Shown in pieces: positions 53,601-64,000 of a stretch of DNA of 64,000 nucleotides. The position numbers and the translations under genes are program-made. Position 1 is the first letter of the stretch. Each line of letters opens with the position of its first letter. The stretch is from Acanthochromis polyacanthus (lineage: Eukaryota; Chordata; Actinopteri; Pomacentridae), in contig NC_067127.1 of NCBI RefSeq assembly GCF_021347895.1, positions 14,418,984 to 14,482,983 on the forward strand, in the 5' to 3' direction. The notes beneath the pieces are model-generated. The model ran no database searches. It was not told the origin of the DNA and saw nothing but the letters and a program-made list of their open reading frames with translations.

Positions 53601-56403
53601 CTGTCGAACAAAATACTTCACTTCTACCATCAGTTTACTAATACTACTGCTGACACTGTAAGTGAACCTGCACTGGGTGAAGATTGTTCCTTCCTCCACC
53701 ACTCGTTAATGCTCAAACACCATTTGTAGCTTTGCTGTTTCACTCAGTGAGGCAAAAACAGGTTTTAATGTTGAGAAAAACTAAGCTTGTGGGAAATGTA
53801 GATTTCAAATGTGTGTTTATGTGCGTGTGGCACCGCTCATGTCAAAAGAAAAAAACATTTTTAACCCAGTAGAAGTAATGAATTCTTATGCCATAGACAG
53901 CTGAATCTATCAATCACAGAAACAAAGTTGTTGCCGAGGCCCAGAGGACATATTAGCCCATGAACGCAGGAACATCTGTATCTCATCTTTATATCACATG
54001 TGCTTATGCAACCGCTTTGCCAATCTGCTTACAGTGTAGAAAACCAGCTCTGATTGTGGAAACTCAATAGATATTTACAAGGAAGCATCTCTATGTGGTA
54101 GTTTGTCGCTTGAACTCTCTGCACCATCTCAGCGTATTATTAGATGGTGAACTCCCTTAAGAGAACGATATTAATTTAGACACGATGCCTCAAGAGTTAT
54201 TAGTTATGAAATCCCTCTATGCTCGTATTTGCTAATCTCAAGCTTGTGTCCTTAGTGAAGTCCAGAGCGAAGAAATACATGCAGGATGCGACTTTGGTCT
54301 GGATGAGCAGGTTTTAATCTGAAAGGCCCTCGGGCAGCTTCTAAATCTTTTTTGGAAAATTGAAATTGTGCGTCACATGCATATATGTGATGACTCAGCT
54401 GCTGCTTGTCTGAAACTTCAGCTTGTACCTGCAACTGCATTTAGAATCCAAAAAATTTGCATGCAGCATTCACTGTCTCTCATCTGCTTGCTCCGTGCAG
54501 AGTGAGTTTTGAATCTTAGCCTCCCATATGGCATCTAATTTTTTTCTTTGTTTCCTCCCTCCTCAACTGCAAAATGGCTTCAGCCTTCCATTGTCCTGTT
54601 GACTGTGTTTTGCCGTCTATCTGTCAAGGAGACAACTTCTTCCCCGAGACGTTGTCATTGGTAATTATGGCCTGAGATAAACTCTGCTGGAACAGCTGGA
54701 GCCAGCCTCCAACATGCAGCATCAAGGTCAAGCTCGAAAGGACACACAGCAGAAATGGGCCACTTGAGGAAAAGAGCCATAACAGTAAAGTTGAGTGTTC
54801 ATGTGGCAGGATTTTTTTTCCCATTAGGGTTTTAATTTTGCTTCACAGCATTCTTTATAACATAACCTTTGATAAACGCTACTTTTTATTGTCAAATTCC
54901 CTGCTCTTCTGTCCCTCAACATCTCTATTAGCTGTGTTGTAAGAGTTTTATGAAGCTTCAGGTGAACAACTGTAATCAGTTTTATGCCAGCGTCTGTGAT
55001 GGAAGATATTTGGCTCAGAACTGAGTGAAAGACTGTGCTTTACAATGCTGCGCTGTGCAGCACTTAGAGTTGGGAGCCGTAACTCTGCCTTCAGCTGACA
55101 GATAAAGTGAGCAGGTAGTAAATAATAAGAAGCACTAGAAGACCTTGGAGGTGGCCCCTGAACTAATTCAGCATCCCTTCTTCTGAATTTAAATTAGACT
55201 GTAATCCACAACTGCTTTTTCAAATCACAAAAATATGCTCTCGGCGCTGCAGGGCTGAAACATGATGTGTGGGTCGGTGGTCACGGCTGTGCTGCCCACT
55301 GCGCACAATCGGAACAAAGTGAGAAATAAGATACTTCATCATAGGTTTTGACTCATGGCGAGGACTTTAGGTAGAATTAAATATTTATGGGAGGAGGCTT
55401 TCTTTCAATAAACGACAAAAACGTCTCTGTCATCAGTCTTCGTCATTTATCAGACGAGCGCTCACTTTCACTTTGGAGAAATGAGGAACTTGGGTATATA
55501 GATTTCTATCTGAAATCAGTGGGAGAGAAGCAGAAATCAATAGCGGGGTTTGTTTCCGGCAACATTTAGAATAAAGAGAGAGTGGCACCAGCCAGACGTC
55601 CGGCAGGAAGAGAGACGGAAACAAAGTACAGAAATAATCGCTCTCCTTCTGTTTATGCGTTTCTCCCCCCTTCATTTCAACATGCTCACTAAACAGAATA
55701 TGATTGTTTCCCCTGGGATGCATATTGGATGAAACTAGCTATTCATTTAATTTTCTGGGAATTTGATGCAACCAGCGTGCCAGCAGGAACTGTGTCTATT
55801 TTCAATTCATGTGCGTTTCTTCAATACAAGTGCCTATTAATCAAATATTTATATATATTTTAAGAATCTAGATGTAAAATAATCTACTCTGAAGAGACAA
55901 ATTGTTTCAGAAAGTAAACATGAACGTTAATTCTACACGTCCAAAGCAAAAAACCATGTGGAGAAGTCAGCTGAGCTTATACCCTGGGGTAACTAAACAA
56001 ACTCTCTGTTGATGGAGTCCATTAGCAGTAAAATATTTATATTGAATATTTTTTGAAAAAGCTCAGAGAGAAGAATATTTTGCCAAACCTCGCTCTCAGT
56101 AGATAGTAAACTTTCACATTCAATTTTTAGGGTAATACGCGAGTCTGATTTGATGAAGCTTAATCGTTGCAGTAGCCCTGTAATTTTTTAAAACTGAACT
56201 ATTTAACAAGTGTTTGAACATCTTGATAATGCATACATTGTAAATTACCTAAATAAATGGAATGTTTTGTCATCTGGGTCACCAAAAACAACAAAGAATT
56301 ACCATCTCAAAAGAACCACAGTCATTTTCCATTATTTTTACGTATTTTTGTTATTTAATTGTTTAATTAAGGATATTTCCATATGTAAAAATTAAGAAAC
56401 TAC

Positions 56404-56408
<5 letters not shown>
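53601..56408. other. Non-genic stretch
   Basis: Unique sequence with no supported gene or recognised repeat. Short T-tracts lie near 54811 and 54540. Confidence 0.42.

Positions 56409-56434
<26 letters not shown>
56409..56434. repeat. (AT)13 microsatellite
   Basis: An uninterrupted AT run of 26 bases within a strongly AT-rich stretch (56200-57060). Confidence 0.95.
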
Positions 56435-57469
56435 TACACAACATAATTACAGAACCAATGTTTCTTTGTTGTAAATTGTTTTTCAGAAATTATCAAGTTT
56501 TAGATTTGCATGGTATTAATCTTGAATTCAGTGTTTTCCTATTAATTGAAAAGAAAATATTTCTAAAATTAAAATACATTAGACATGCAAATGCACATTT
56601 TGTTTTTGTAATTTTGTTAGCATTTTCATGTATTTTAAAAAAAGAAAACTTAAATAAAAAGCAAGAAATCTTTGTGGAAGCAAAGTTTTCTTTCATTTTT
56701 CTGCAACACAATTATGATGGTCCAAAATATTCACAATAACTATATTATTACAATATCTTTGAAAATTTTGAAAAAAAAATAATGCTATCAGTGAAATTCA
56801 TTTTTTGCTTTTCTGTTGTGTGTTTTTTATCTTCTTTTGGCAAATTTAGTCAAAATACTGTAAATACATAGAGATGGATCGGCTCTAACTACAACTGTAT
56901 ATTGTTATTATGTTGGTATGTAAAACAGAAACTGTTGCTGGATTTTTTAATATTAATGACATGCTATCAAAGTTGAATTTTTATTCGTATACACTGTATT
57001 ATTGCCATTGCCAATATATTGCAACATTCCTGATACTGCGCACCATTTTGCAAAATTGGCATCTTCAATCTATCATTATGTGAAATGATCTGAGCACTCC
57101 CTCCTCAGCGCCTGCTCCACAGAAAATAGGGACTCCATGTAAGAAAGAATGGCTTTTACCTGGCTTTATCAAGTAATTGCAGTGCATGAACAGATGGTGT
57201 CTTCTGTGCTCAGCTTTTTCAAGTGTGTTTTGAATTAATATGAGGGTAAATGGTCGAGGAACATTATGTACCAACATGTACACATATGAAGGATCTGGGG
57301 TAAGGATTTATGAAAACATTTACCAGCATGTGAAGCGTCATGTACTAATTTCACTCCTTCTGGTTACTGGTTGTGACATTATTTTATTCTTCTCTCGCCC
57401 TCAGATGTGTGAGTAACAACATGTCATTGCTGTCTTGAGAAGGGCTGGACTTTGATGCAAAAGACAGTG
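56435..57469. other. Non-genic stretch
   Basis: Strongly AT-rich to about 57060, then ordinary unique sequence. No gene is supported. Confidence 0.42.
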
Positions 57470-57950
57470 GCGTGCTGGGGTTGCAGTGGTGTTATTATGC
57501 AAAACAGGTGGGTCAAAGTGGGGTGAGAATAGCAGAGAAAGCATTTCTGAGCGTTCAGATGGCCCACGGGGGGACAGCGAGAGGACAGTTGATGTTAGCA
57601 TCCCAAGCCACCTGCTGCCTGCTGTGCAGCAAGGAGTCCAGCGAATTCCTCCTAATGAAATTTGACATAGTGGTGATGACAGGTGCTATGACAGCACTCT
57701 GCCAGGATACAGTGGAAGGGGAGGGGAACGCGAATTCTTATAAGTTACCACACCTGTGCACCGCTGCTTTGCTGTTCCAAGGTGAGGGAGAGTGTGTGAT
57801 AGAAGTGCTGGTGATTTCTAAGTCGACAGGTGATACATCATTCAGCAGTGGGTCCGCCGTGGTATACTCTCAGCAGAATAATGACAGGTGTGATGACAGT
57901 CGCACATCTGAATAATCGTGTGGCATTAATGTATGAATGTTGAATGGACC
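57470..57950. promoter_or_regulatory. Candidate enhancer with clustered TGACAGGTG words
   Basis: TGACAGGTG occurs at 57677-57685 and 57882-57890, with the near match CGACAGGTG at 57824-57832 and plain TGACAG at 57689-57694 and 57894-57899. This word fits MEIS/PREP/TGIF homeodomain sites and contains an E-box CAGGTG. The block is repeat-free and GC-richer than its surroundings. A 147-codon plus-strand frame (57472-57915) overlaps it, but it has no recognised domain, and a frame of that size is expected about once or twice by chance in 64 kb. Confidence 0.3.
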
Positions 57951-58199
57951 TTGACCTGATGTAGTTTATACCTTGTAGATCGAGGTTAAAATTATCCTCC
58001 TGACAGCAGAGCAGGAACTGACTGTGCAGGGTTTGTGCACCTGTGAATGCGTTTGTGTGCGCGAGTGTACGGACGTGTGCATAATCTCAATGATGTTTCT
58101 GGGGTTTGTTTTTTTTTGCATGTTTTCGATTGCGTTGTTAAATCTAGCCTAATTAATTCACAGACAGAGGCTGTCTTAGTGAATCATTTATCTCCGCTC

Positions 58200-58450
58200 T
58201 CATTTCACTCACAAATGTGCACCTTAGCTGCTGTCTCAGAATTGTCACTGCGAGCAACTCGTGGGCACGACACATTTGACATTGCATTTGATTTGGCTGT
58301 CTGTCTTTCTGAAGTGCCTCCGTTTGGCTTGTTAATTATCAGCAGCTCTAAAGAATTACATTGTAATGGAAACAAGTTCTTAGTGCTGCAACCATTTGTT
58401 CTTTACACCGAGTTTAAACGTGCAAATTGCTACCTAGGAGCGCCTTGAAA
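58200..58450. promoter_or_regulatory. Candidate conserved noncoding element
   Basis: Contains GTTAATTATCAGCAGC, GAATTACATTGTAATGG (an inverted ATTACA/TGTAAT pair), ACCATTTGTTCTTTAC (SOX-like) and CGTGCAAATTGC in repeat-free sequence. It lies about 250 bases from the TGACAGGTG cluster, so both may belong to one regulatory block. Confidence 0.25.
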
Positions 58451-61045
58451 GATTCTATGCATAGGATATTGACGGCTTGTGTTAATGAGAGGAATAATGC
58501 AGCTATAGATTCATGGTCAGGTCTCATAGCTCATTTAAAATGTGACTTTATAGCTATAAAAACAGACGAAAATAGTGACCATAGGTGGTGATCAAGGTAG
58601 TCAGTCTGACCTGGGAACAGCACTGGACTGTCTTGTCATATGGCATCCCCTGAAAAACTTTTACAAAGTCATAATTAGAGGCAGTGGGCCCAGCATATTA
58701 ACATTTAATTATTACACTGGTTATATGCAAAACATGCTACATTATATCAGGTACAAAAAGACAGTCAAGGCCCTGGTGTGCACAAGTCCTGTGGGCCCAG
58801 AACACAGACGTCTTTAAATCCCTTTCATCATTTGCAGTGAATGACCAACCATAATTGGCATGAATGGGAGATTCTTGTGTAACACAGTACCCAGTTTTCA
58901 TCATATATCCGTGAGCCGAACAGCTGCTCAGCCCACACTGCAGCGCTCTGGGATTCTCCACAATGAAAATGTGCATTTCCACATGCCATTATTAAAAGTG
59001 TACTTGAATTAAAATTCATGCACTCACAGTATCGCAGTGACAGCCCTCAGTAATGTTAAATGCGCATGTGAGACAAGTGAGATCGTGAATCTGGGCCAAC
59101 TCCTGCACATGACTCAGGCTATTAAACTGTCAGTAACCACACGTGACACACGCACTCACAGCGGACATTATCTGAAGCTAATGCAGGAATAATTTTTCTA
59201 CCAGCACTTGTGAAGTTTCCTATTGCCGGCAGAAAGATTCTTTTTTAAAAATAGAATAAAATGTCCTTGTCCTTTTTTTTTTCCCCCTCTTTCTTTCACT
59301 TGAACTCCAAATTCTATCACTGAATGCCCTCCATTGTTCATATGAAATTGTTTTCCTCCTCTTCTCCCATGCATGCTTAAGGATCATGCAAGTGTGCTAC
59401 AAGTTTTATCCTCCTTACTGCATTTGATTTGAAATCTCTGCAGAAGGCTGCTGTGTTCCTGTAAAGCCGACTACTGTTGTACTGCGGTGCGTTTTTGTGC
59501 CATGGGAGCGACTTTAGAGTCACATGCTGGAAAGGAGTTTTTAGTAGAAAACGCGCTCAAGCTGACACTCAAGGTTCTGAAGGCGGGAGCATTGTAAAGG
59601 CATGAAACATACAACAAGGAAGCATTTTTAGACATTTCTGTGACTCTCTAAACACAATCACAAGCACTAGATTTGGGCCCGTGGATACGTATCAGTCGGA
59701 GTCTGACACACTGAGAGCAGGTGACTGACTTTTGGGAGTTTGGGGATTTATCCAAACACCATGTAGAGGGCTGAGCTGAACATCAAAGCATTTTCACATT
59801 ACTTTGCCATACATTTTTTTCTCATCCCTAGTGGAAAGCAACACTCTTTGCTGCAACGTTTTCACTGACGCCATCATCTCATTCATTTACTGTATGTTTG
59901 CACTGGTTATCTGACCATGACCTAACAGTTTCAATATTTATTCACCTCCTCCCTAAGTAAGAGGCTTCTGCAGCAAATATACATTAAAAATGCAACATTA
60001 ACTCATCCACTCGTATATAGATTGTTACAATAGCGAGAAAAGGGAAAGGATAGAAAGATGAAAACTGGTCACTTCAAAGCCCCTTTTGGCATCTTCTTCC
60101 TTTTAAGAGGAGGTGTTATGTGGAGATCAGTGAATGTGGTAATCATGGTCACATGATGCTCAATCTCCATGCATATAATGACAATATGATATTATGTCCT
60201 GTGTTTCAATACAATAATATCTAAACATTTATGTTAGTATACACAGTGAAATTAAACAATGTGGAAGTGAAGTGAGATACTACATACAATTATTAAGTTT
60301 AATGACGCTATAATCACCCATTTAAACTAATGTCCTAATTAATTTGTTTCAATTACCAGCAAGCTCACAACAAGCAATAAGCGAGTTATTTTTTCCATCT
60401 TCCAGGATGTGATTAGTGACATACAATATCTGCCAGTTTATTTGTGAATCCAGCCGACCTCCCTTAATGTCTGTCTGCTTGATTTGTATTCCACCACAGA
60501 AATGTTGAAAACTAAAACCATTCTTTGCCACTTTAACACTGTTTTCAATCCAGCTGCAGAAATTGCTTCATACATAATACATTAACATTTAGTTATTTAT
60601 TCATTACAACTGTTAGCGTCGTTACAAATACATATTTTTTATGCAGTCCTCAGCCTCCACTTTCCTTTTTCTATGCCATTGCACTATATGGCACAGGCTG
60701 GGTTGAACTTTTTTCCCCTCTCCTCTTGGATGTTGATTTATCTACTTCAATTTATACATCAAGCTTTCCTTGTGATGAATGATGCACAGTGGGTTTTCTT
60801 GCTGGAAAGGGAGTAATAAACATGTTAATAACATTCCAAATTCAGGCACAAATGGGAAAATGGTTGGAGGCACAAGTCAAATTGAAAACAACGTATTTGT
60901 GGGTTAGTGACATGGCTTTATATTTGGATATATCGGTCTGGCAGTTTGTCGATCCACTATTTTGGATCAGGCTGAAATATTGTAGCGTAAAGTCTACGGT
61001 GTAAGATTGACTGTCATTAAAGTTGGAACAGACAGTCACGGTCTT
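58451..61045. other. Non-genic stretch
   Basis: Unique AT-rich sequence, with a pyrimidine run near 59270-59300. No gene or repeat family is recognised. Confidence 0.42.
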
Positions 61046-61049
61046 CAGC

Positions 61050-61350
61050 ATCATCAGCAGCGGAAAGTTAACGATATTTCAACATCTACCGGATGCACGG
61101 GCACAATATTGAGTACAGACCTTCGTTTTAGTGATCCTCTGACGTTTCCTCTCACATCACCATCAGGTTTTGTTACCGGATGAATTTCAGTGATATTCGG
61201 CACACATTTACTTTCCCAAAAAAGAGAAATTCTAACTATTTCAACAATCCACTCATCGTTTACAAACATGTAAACGATAAACCTGCATCTTTGTCTTTGT
61301 CAACTTGTTAGCATTTAGCTCATGTACAGCCACACAGAGTCAGTAGAATG
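61050..61350 (+). repeat. Dispersed AGCATGCTAACA-type repeat, copy 3
   Basis: AGTGATCCTCTGACGTTTCC, then TCACCATCAGGTTTT, resembles the middle of the family. GTTAGCATTTAGCTCATGTA, then CAGCCACACAGAGTCAGTAG (61310-61349), closely matches the end of the copy at 4.74-4.78 kb. The middle is rearranged or decayed. Confidence 0.45.
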
Positions 61351-62689
61351 TAGTCTGCTAATAGACATGAATCTGTGTATTACAAATATAGGTCTTGCAC
61401 ATTTTATAAGTCTTGTCAGCTCAAATATTTGACACAGAGTCTGAAATTTCTTATTACCGCACTCTCGGGCTGGAAATAAAAGTTGTTGTATTTGCATGAA
61501 TTTATTAAGTTTGAGGTTTAAAATTTGAATGTGAATATAAATTTCAGCTTGTGAGCTCATTTACTTTGCTGCTTATTTGGCTTCCAATTCTTTTGTTCAT
61601 ATTTAGCTTCTACAATGATCAAAACAACACCAGAAACATACGGATTTGTTGAGGATATTTTTTGACACCAACACTGAATAATCTGGTCAACTCATTTACA
61701 CGTTCGATTTTGGCATTAAATAAATAAATAAAAATACTTGAGTGCACCGAATGTCACTTTTTCACCTACCTAGTAAGAGTATTTAGAAATTTGAATGAAG
61801 TCACCTCCCAACTTGAGGTCCAAAAAGTCACACTTTTAATGAGTAAACAAATTACAGACATGAACATCATGAAGTTTTGCACCTCGTGAAATGTGTCAGA
61901 TCAGACTGTTCCTGTGCACCAAGTCTGCCCACCTCCTTTTGCTTTAATCATCTCTTGTCTGGACTCCGACTCGCTCCCAACCAGCCTCTATGTCTTTCAC
62001 CTTCCCAAAATGATAGAGCGTCTCAACCGTCCTGCTGTCTCTTCACAAATTCAAAACCTTTGTGTCACACGCAGCTACTGAGGGTGTTGTGTTTTCCTTT
62101 CACCAACATGCTTATTTCCTCAGTTCAGACTGAGCTCCTCTCCCTGCAGGCTCTTCAGTGAAAGGACACTCGCACTCCTGCTAGTGCTGCAGAGTCACTC
62201 CAGATTTTCAATCACAGACTCCACCAAATCATATCCCCTCTCACTAATCTTGCCTCTCTACCCTGCTGCTCTAATATGCATTTATCAAAACAGCAACCAA
62301 GGATATACTTTTTGGCTGTTTTTCTTTTCCTAGATCTTTTCTCACAGGAATATTGTTACTGCATAAGGTGCAATTGCAATTTTGGTTATCAAATTGAAGC
62401 TGATTGCACCTTTAACTTTGCTCTGGATGAGACTATTATGACTTAAATGCCTTACACATAAACCAAGTAGTATTTTCCAGGTTGCAGCAAGTGGAAATTC
62501 ACCCTTGTTATTGATCATTAATTGTGCCACTGATGTTTGAAGGTGACTCCTTGTGAGCTCAAACTGGGGTCTGCCTCTTTAATAACTGCCGGGGTTCTTC
62601 CAAAGGGGGAAAACACTGCTCTAAGTCCGACGCTTTGTGCTTGTATTTACCCCCTCCGACTGCCAGGCAGAGTAAATATTTTATTTTGA
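61351..62689. other. Non-genic stretch
   Basis: A (AAAT)n-like run near 61717-61733. The stretch 61890-62260 is pyrimidine-rich and has a LINE-like texture (CTTGTCTGGACTCCGACTCG), but no motif is clear enough to call. Confidence 0.38.
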
Positions 62690-62985
62690 CAATTTTCTAA
62701 TTCTCCTCTCCACAATAGCGAGCTGTTATTGCAGCAAAATTTTGCTGCTACAAGCAATTATGGCTAAAGGGCTTCACAAGCTGGGCTTAGTGAACTATTG
62801 TTGGAAGCATCAATCCCTTCAAGAATATGAGATTTAATGCATGAGAGGTGAGACTTTTCATTCCACTCTACTGCAATGAAGCTTTGTCCAATGTATTTGT
62901 TTGGAGCTAAGGTATTGTGTTTGCTGCCGTGACAATTTATTCCTTGCCAACCTCATTTAAATTGTCCTAAAGATAACATGCTTAA
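62690..62985. promoter_or_regulatory. Candidate conserved noncoding element with 18-bp palindrome
   Basis: The perfect palindrome GCAGCAAAATTTTGCTGC (62731-62748) lies between CACAATAGC and CAAGCAATTATGG. Further along are CTATTGTT (62795-62802), GACAATTTATTCC and CTCATTTAAATTGTCC: repeated SOX-type and homeodomain-type words with no repeat family and no reading frame. Of all stretches here it looks most like a developmental enhancer, but conservation has not been tested. Confidence 0.3.
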
Positions 62986-64000
62986 CCACACAATGCTGTA
63001 TTGCATTTTCACCACAGATTTGCGACTCCGTTATTTTTTTTTCCCCATAAATATGTGCATTTAGTAGAAACAATGTCAGAACTGTGGCCTCTATTTATTT
63101 TCTATTTACTCATAGTTGTGCTGGTGAAGGTTCAGCATTTCTCGATATAAGGAGAGTACTAGGAAACCTCTATGCTAAAGTCTGCATTAGGTGGTTCTCT
63201 GTGTACCTTTTGCAGAATAACAACTACGTTCTTAAAAGCACAGCGGATTCCACTTCGTACATGTCAGCATCCCTGCCAGTGTGGAGGCAATTACTTTGAT
63301 CATATAGCACAGCATCTCAGTCCATTAGGAAACACTTCAGACAGTTAGAACTATACATTCTTTATTTGAAACGAAGGCGCAACAGGCCAAATAAATTACT
63401 ATCATTCCCTGGGATTCCATAGAAACACACCAGAGTCTCAGTCTAGGTGACATGGCGGGTTTCTACTTAAATTCTCTTTTCAAATGGCAGGTTTTCACAC
63501 TTCGGTCGCATCATTTGGCCAAAGAGGCCCCGAATGGTGATAACATTCTGTTTGTGACCCCTCCTGCCCTGCTGTATGCGTGAGTACACAGTACATGTAA
63601 GGCCATGACCTTTGCTGTCTCGACTATCGCTCTTGCTCTTTACACCTGTGTGGACCAGTGTTAAGGTTACAGTTTCTGTTTTCAACCGCGCTGCTGAGAC
63701 TGGCCATAGGTGGTAGTGTAACGGCTTCTTTTTGTTTAGGTACTAGAGGAAAATCCTGGGTTTTGGACACCTCAGTATTCAGGACCAGACCATCTGCAGA
63801 CACAGTCGCTTTAAACAGAAAGAAACAAGCTGCTGCCTGAGCTCTCGACCGGAAAAATGATCGTGGAGGGAGAGAATGCGATCTGGCGTGTGCAAAGACT
63901 ATCCGAATACACAGTGTCTTACAATGGACCCGCATTAAATATTCTGCTGTTTTTAAGCATTTATTTTTCAACAGCACATATTTTAAAATGACAAGTGTTG
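62986..64000. other. Non-genic stretch
   Basis: Unique sequence up to the window edge. Frames at 63624-63977 (minus) and 63658-63840 (plus) overlap and show no recognisable protein. Confidence 0.4.

Noticed and set aside
61890..62260. Possible LINE coding remnant
   Set aside because: The texture recalls the end of L2-type ORFs, but no WLP- or VVPR-type motif could be found in any frame.

Overview
The window looks like euchromatic DNA of a ray-finned fish, probably a percomorph. I infer this from its repeats: a tRNA-type SINE with a GGAT tail, LINE 3' ends of the kind that finish in GAATTGAA-like tails, a Tc1-like remnant, TTAA-flanked MITEs and a long CA microsatellite. Base composition is AT-rich. 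Open reading frames are short, and none shows a recognisable host protein. I find no convincing protein-coding gene, tRNA, rRNA or CRISPR array. It reads as a gene desert or the inside of a very large intron.

Layout. 1-7.3 kb: unannotated DNA with a purine-rich block holding a weak exon candidate (1.9-2.1 kb), a 92-nt near-perfect hairpin (2.69-2.78 kb) and two old repeats (4.45-4.95 kb). 7.33-7.45 kb: an uninterrupted (AC)58 tract. 7.5-27.6 kb: mostly unique sequence with several stretches that look like conserved noncoding elements, and a LINE 3' end at 19.9 kb. 27.6-28.1 kb: a gutted Tc1-like element with another repeat nested inside. 28-39.8 kb: unique sequence, SINE and MITE relics. 39.9-41.6 kb: a LINE fragment followed by a 531-bp TTAA element. 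41.6-50.7 kb: mostly unique. 50.7-53.6 kb: the densest mobile-element cluster, with a 741-bp almost wholly palindromic TTAA element, then a SINE split by a 986-bp TTAA element, then a LINE 3' end in reverse orientation. 53.6-64 kb: unique sequence with the best enhancer-like stretches (57.5-57.95, 58.2-58.45 and 62.7-63.0 kb).

The clearest biology is the set of three different TTAA-flanked elements within 12 kb. The TTAA duplications and inverted ends point to piggyBac-type transposition. One of them cleanly interrupts a SINE, and its empty site can be read directly. Two of them carry GC-rich interiors with NRF1-like palindromes and short reading frames. The other main theme, long unique stretches rich in homeodomain, SOX, POU and MEIS-like words, would suit the regulatory surroundings of a developmental gene, but that is inference from base patterns only.
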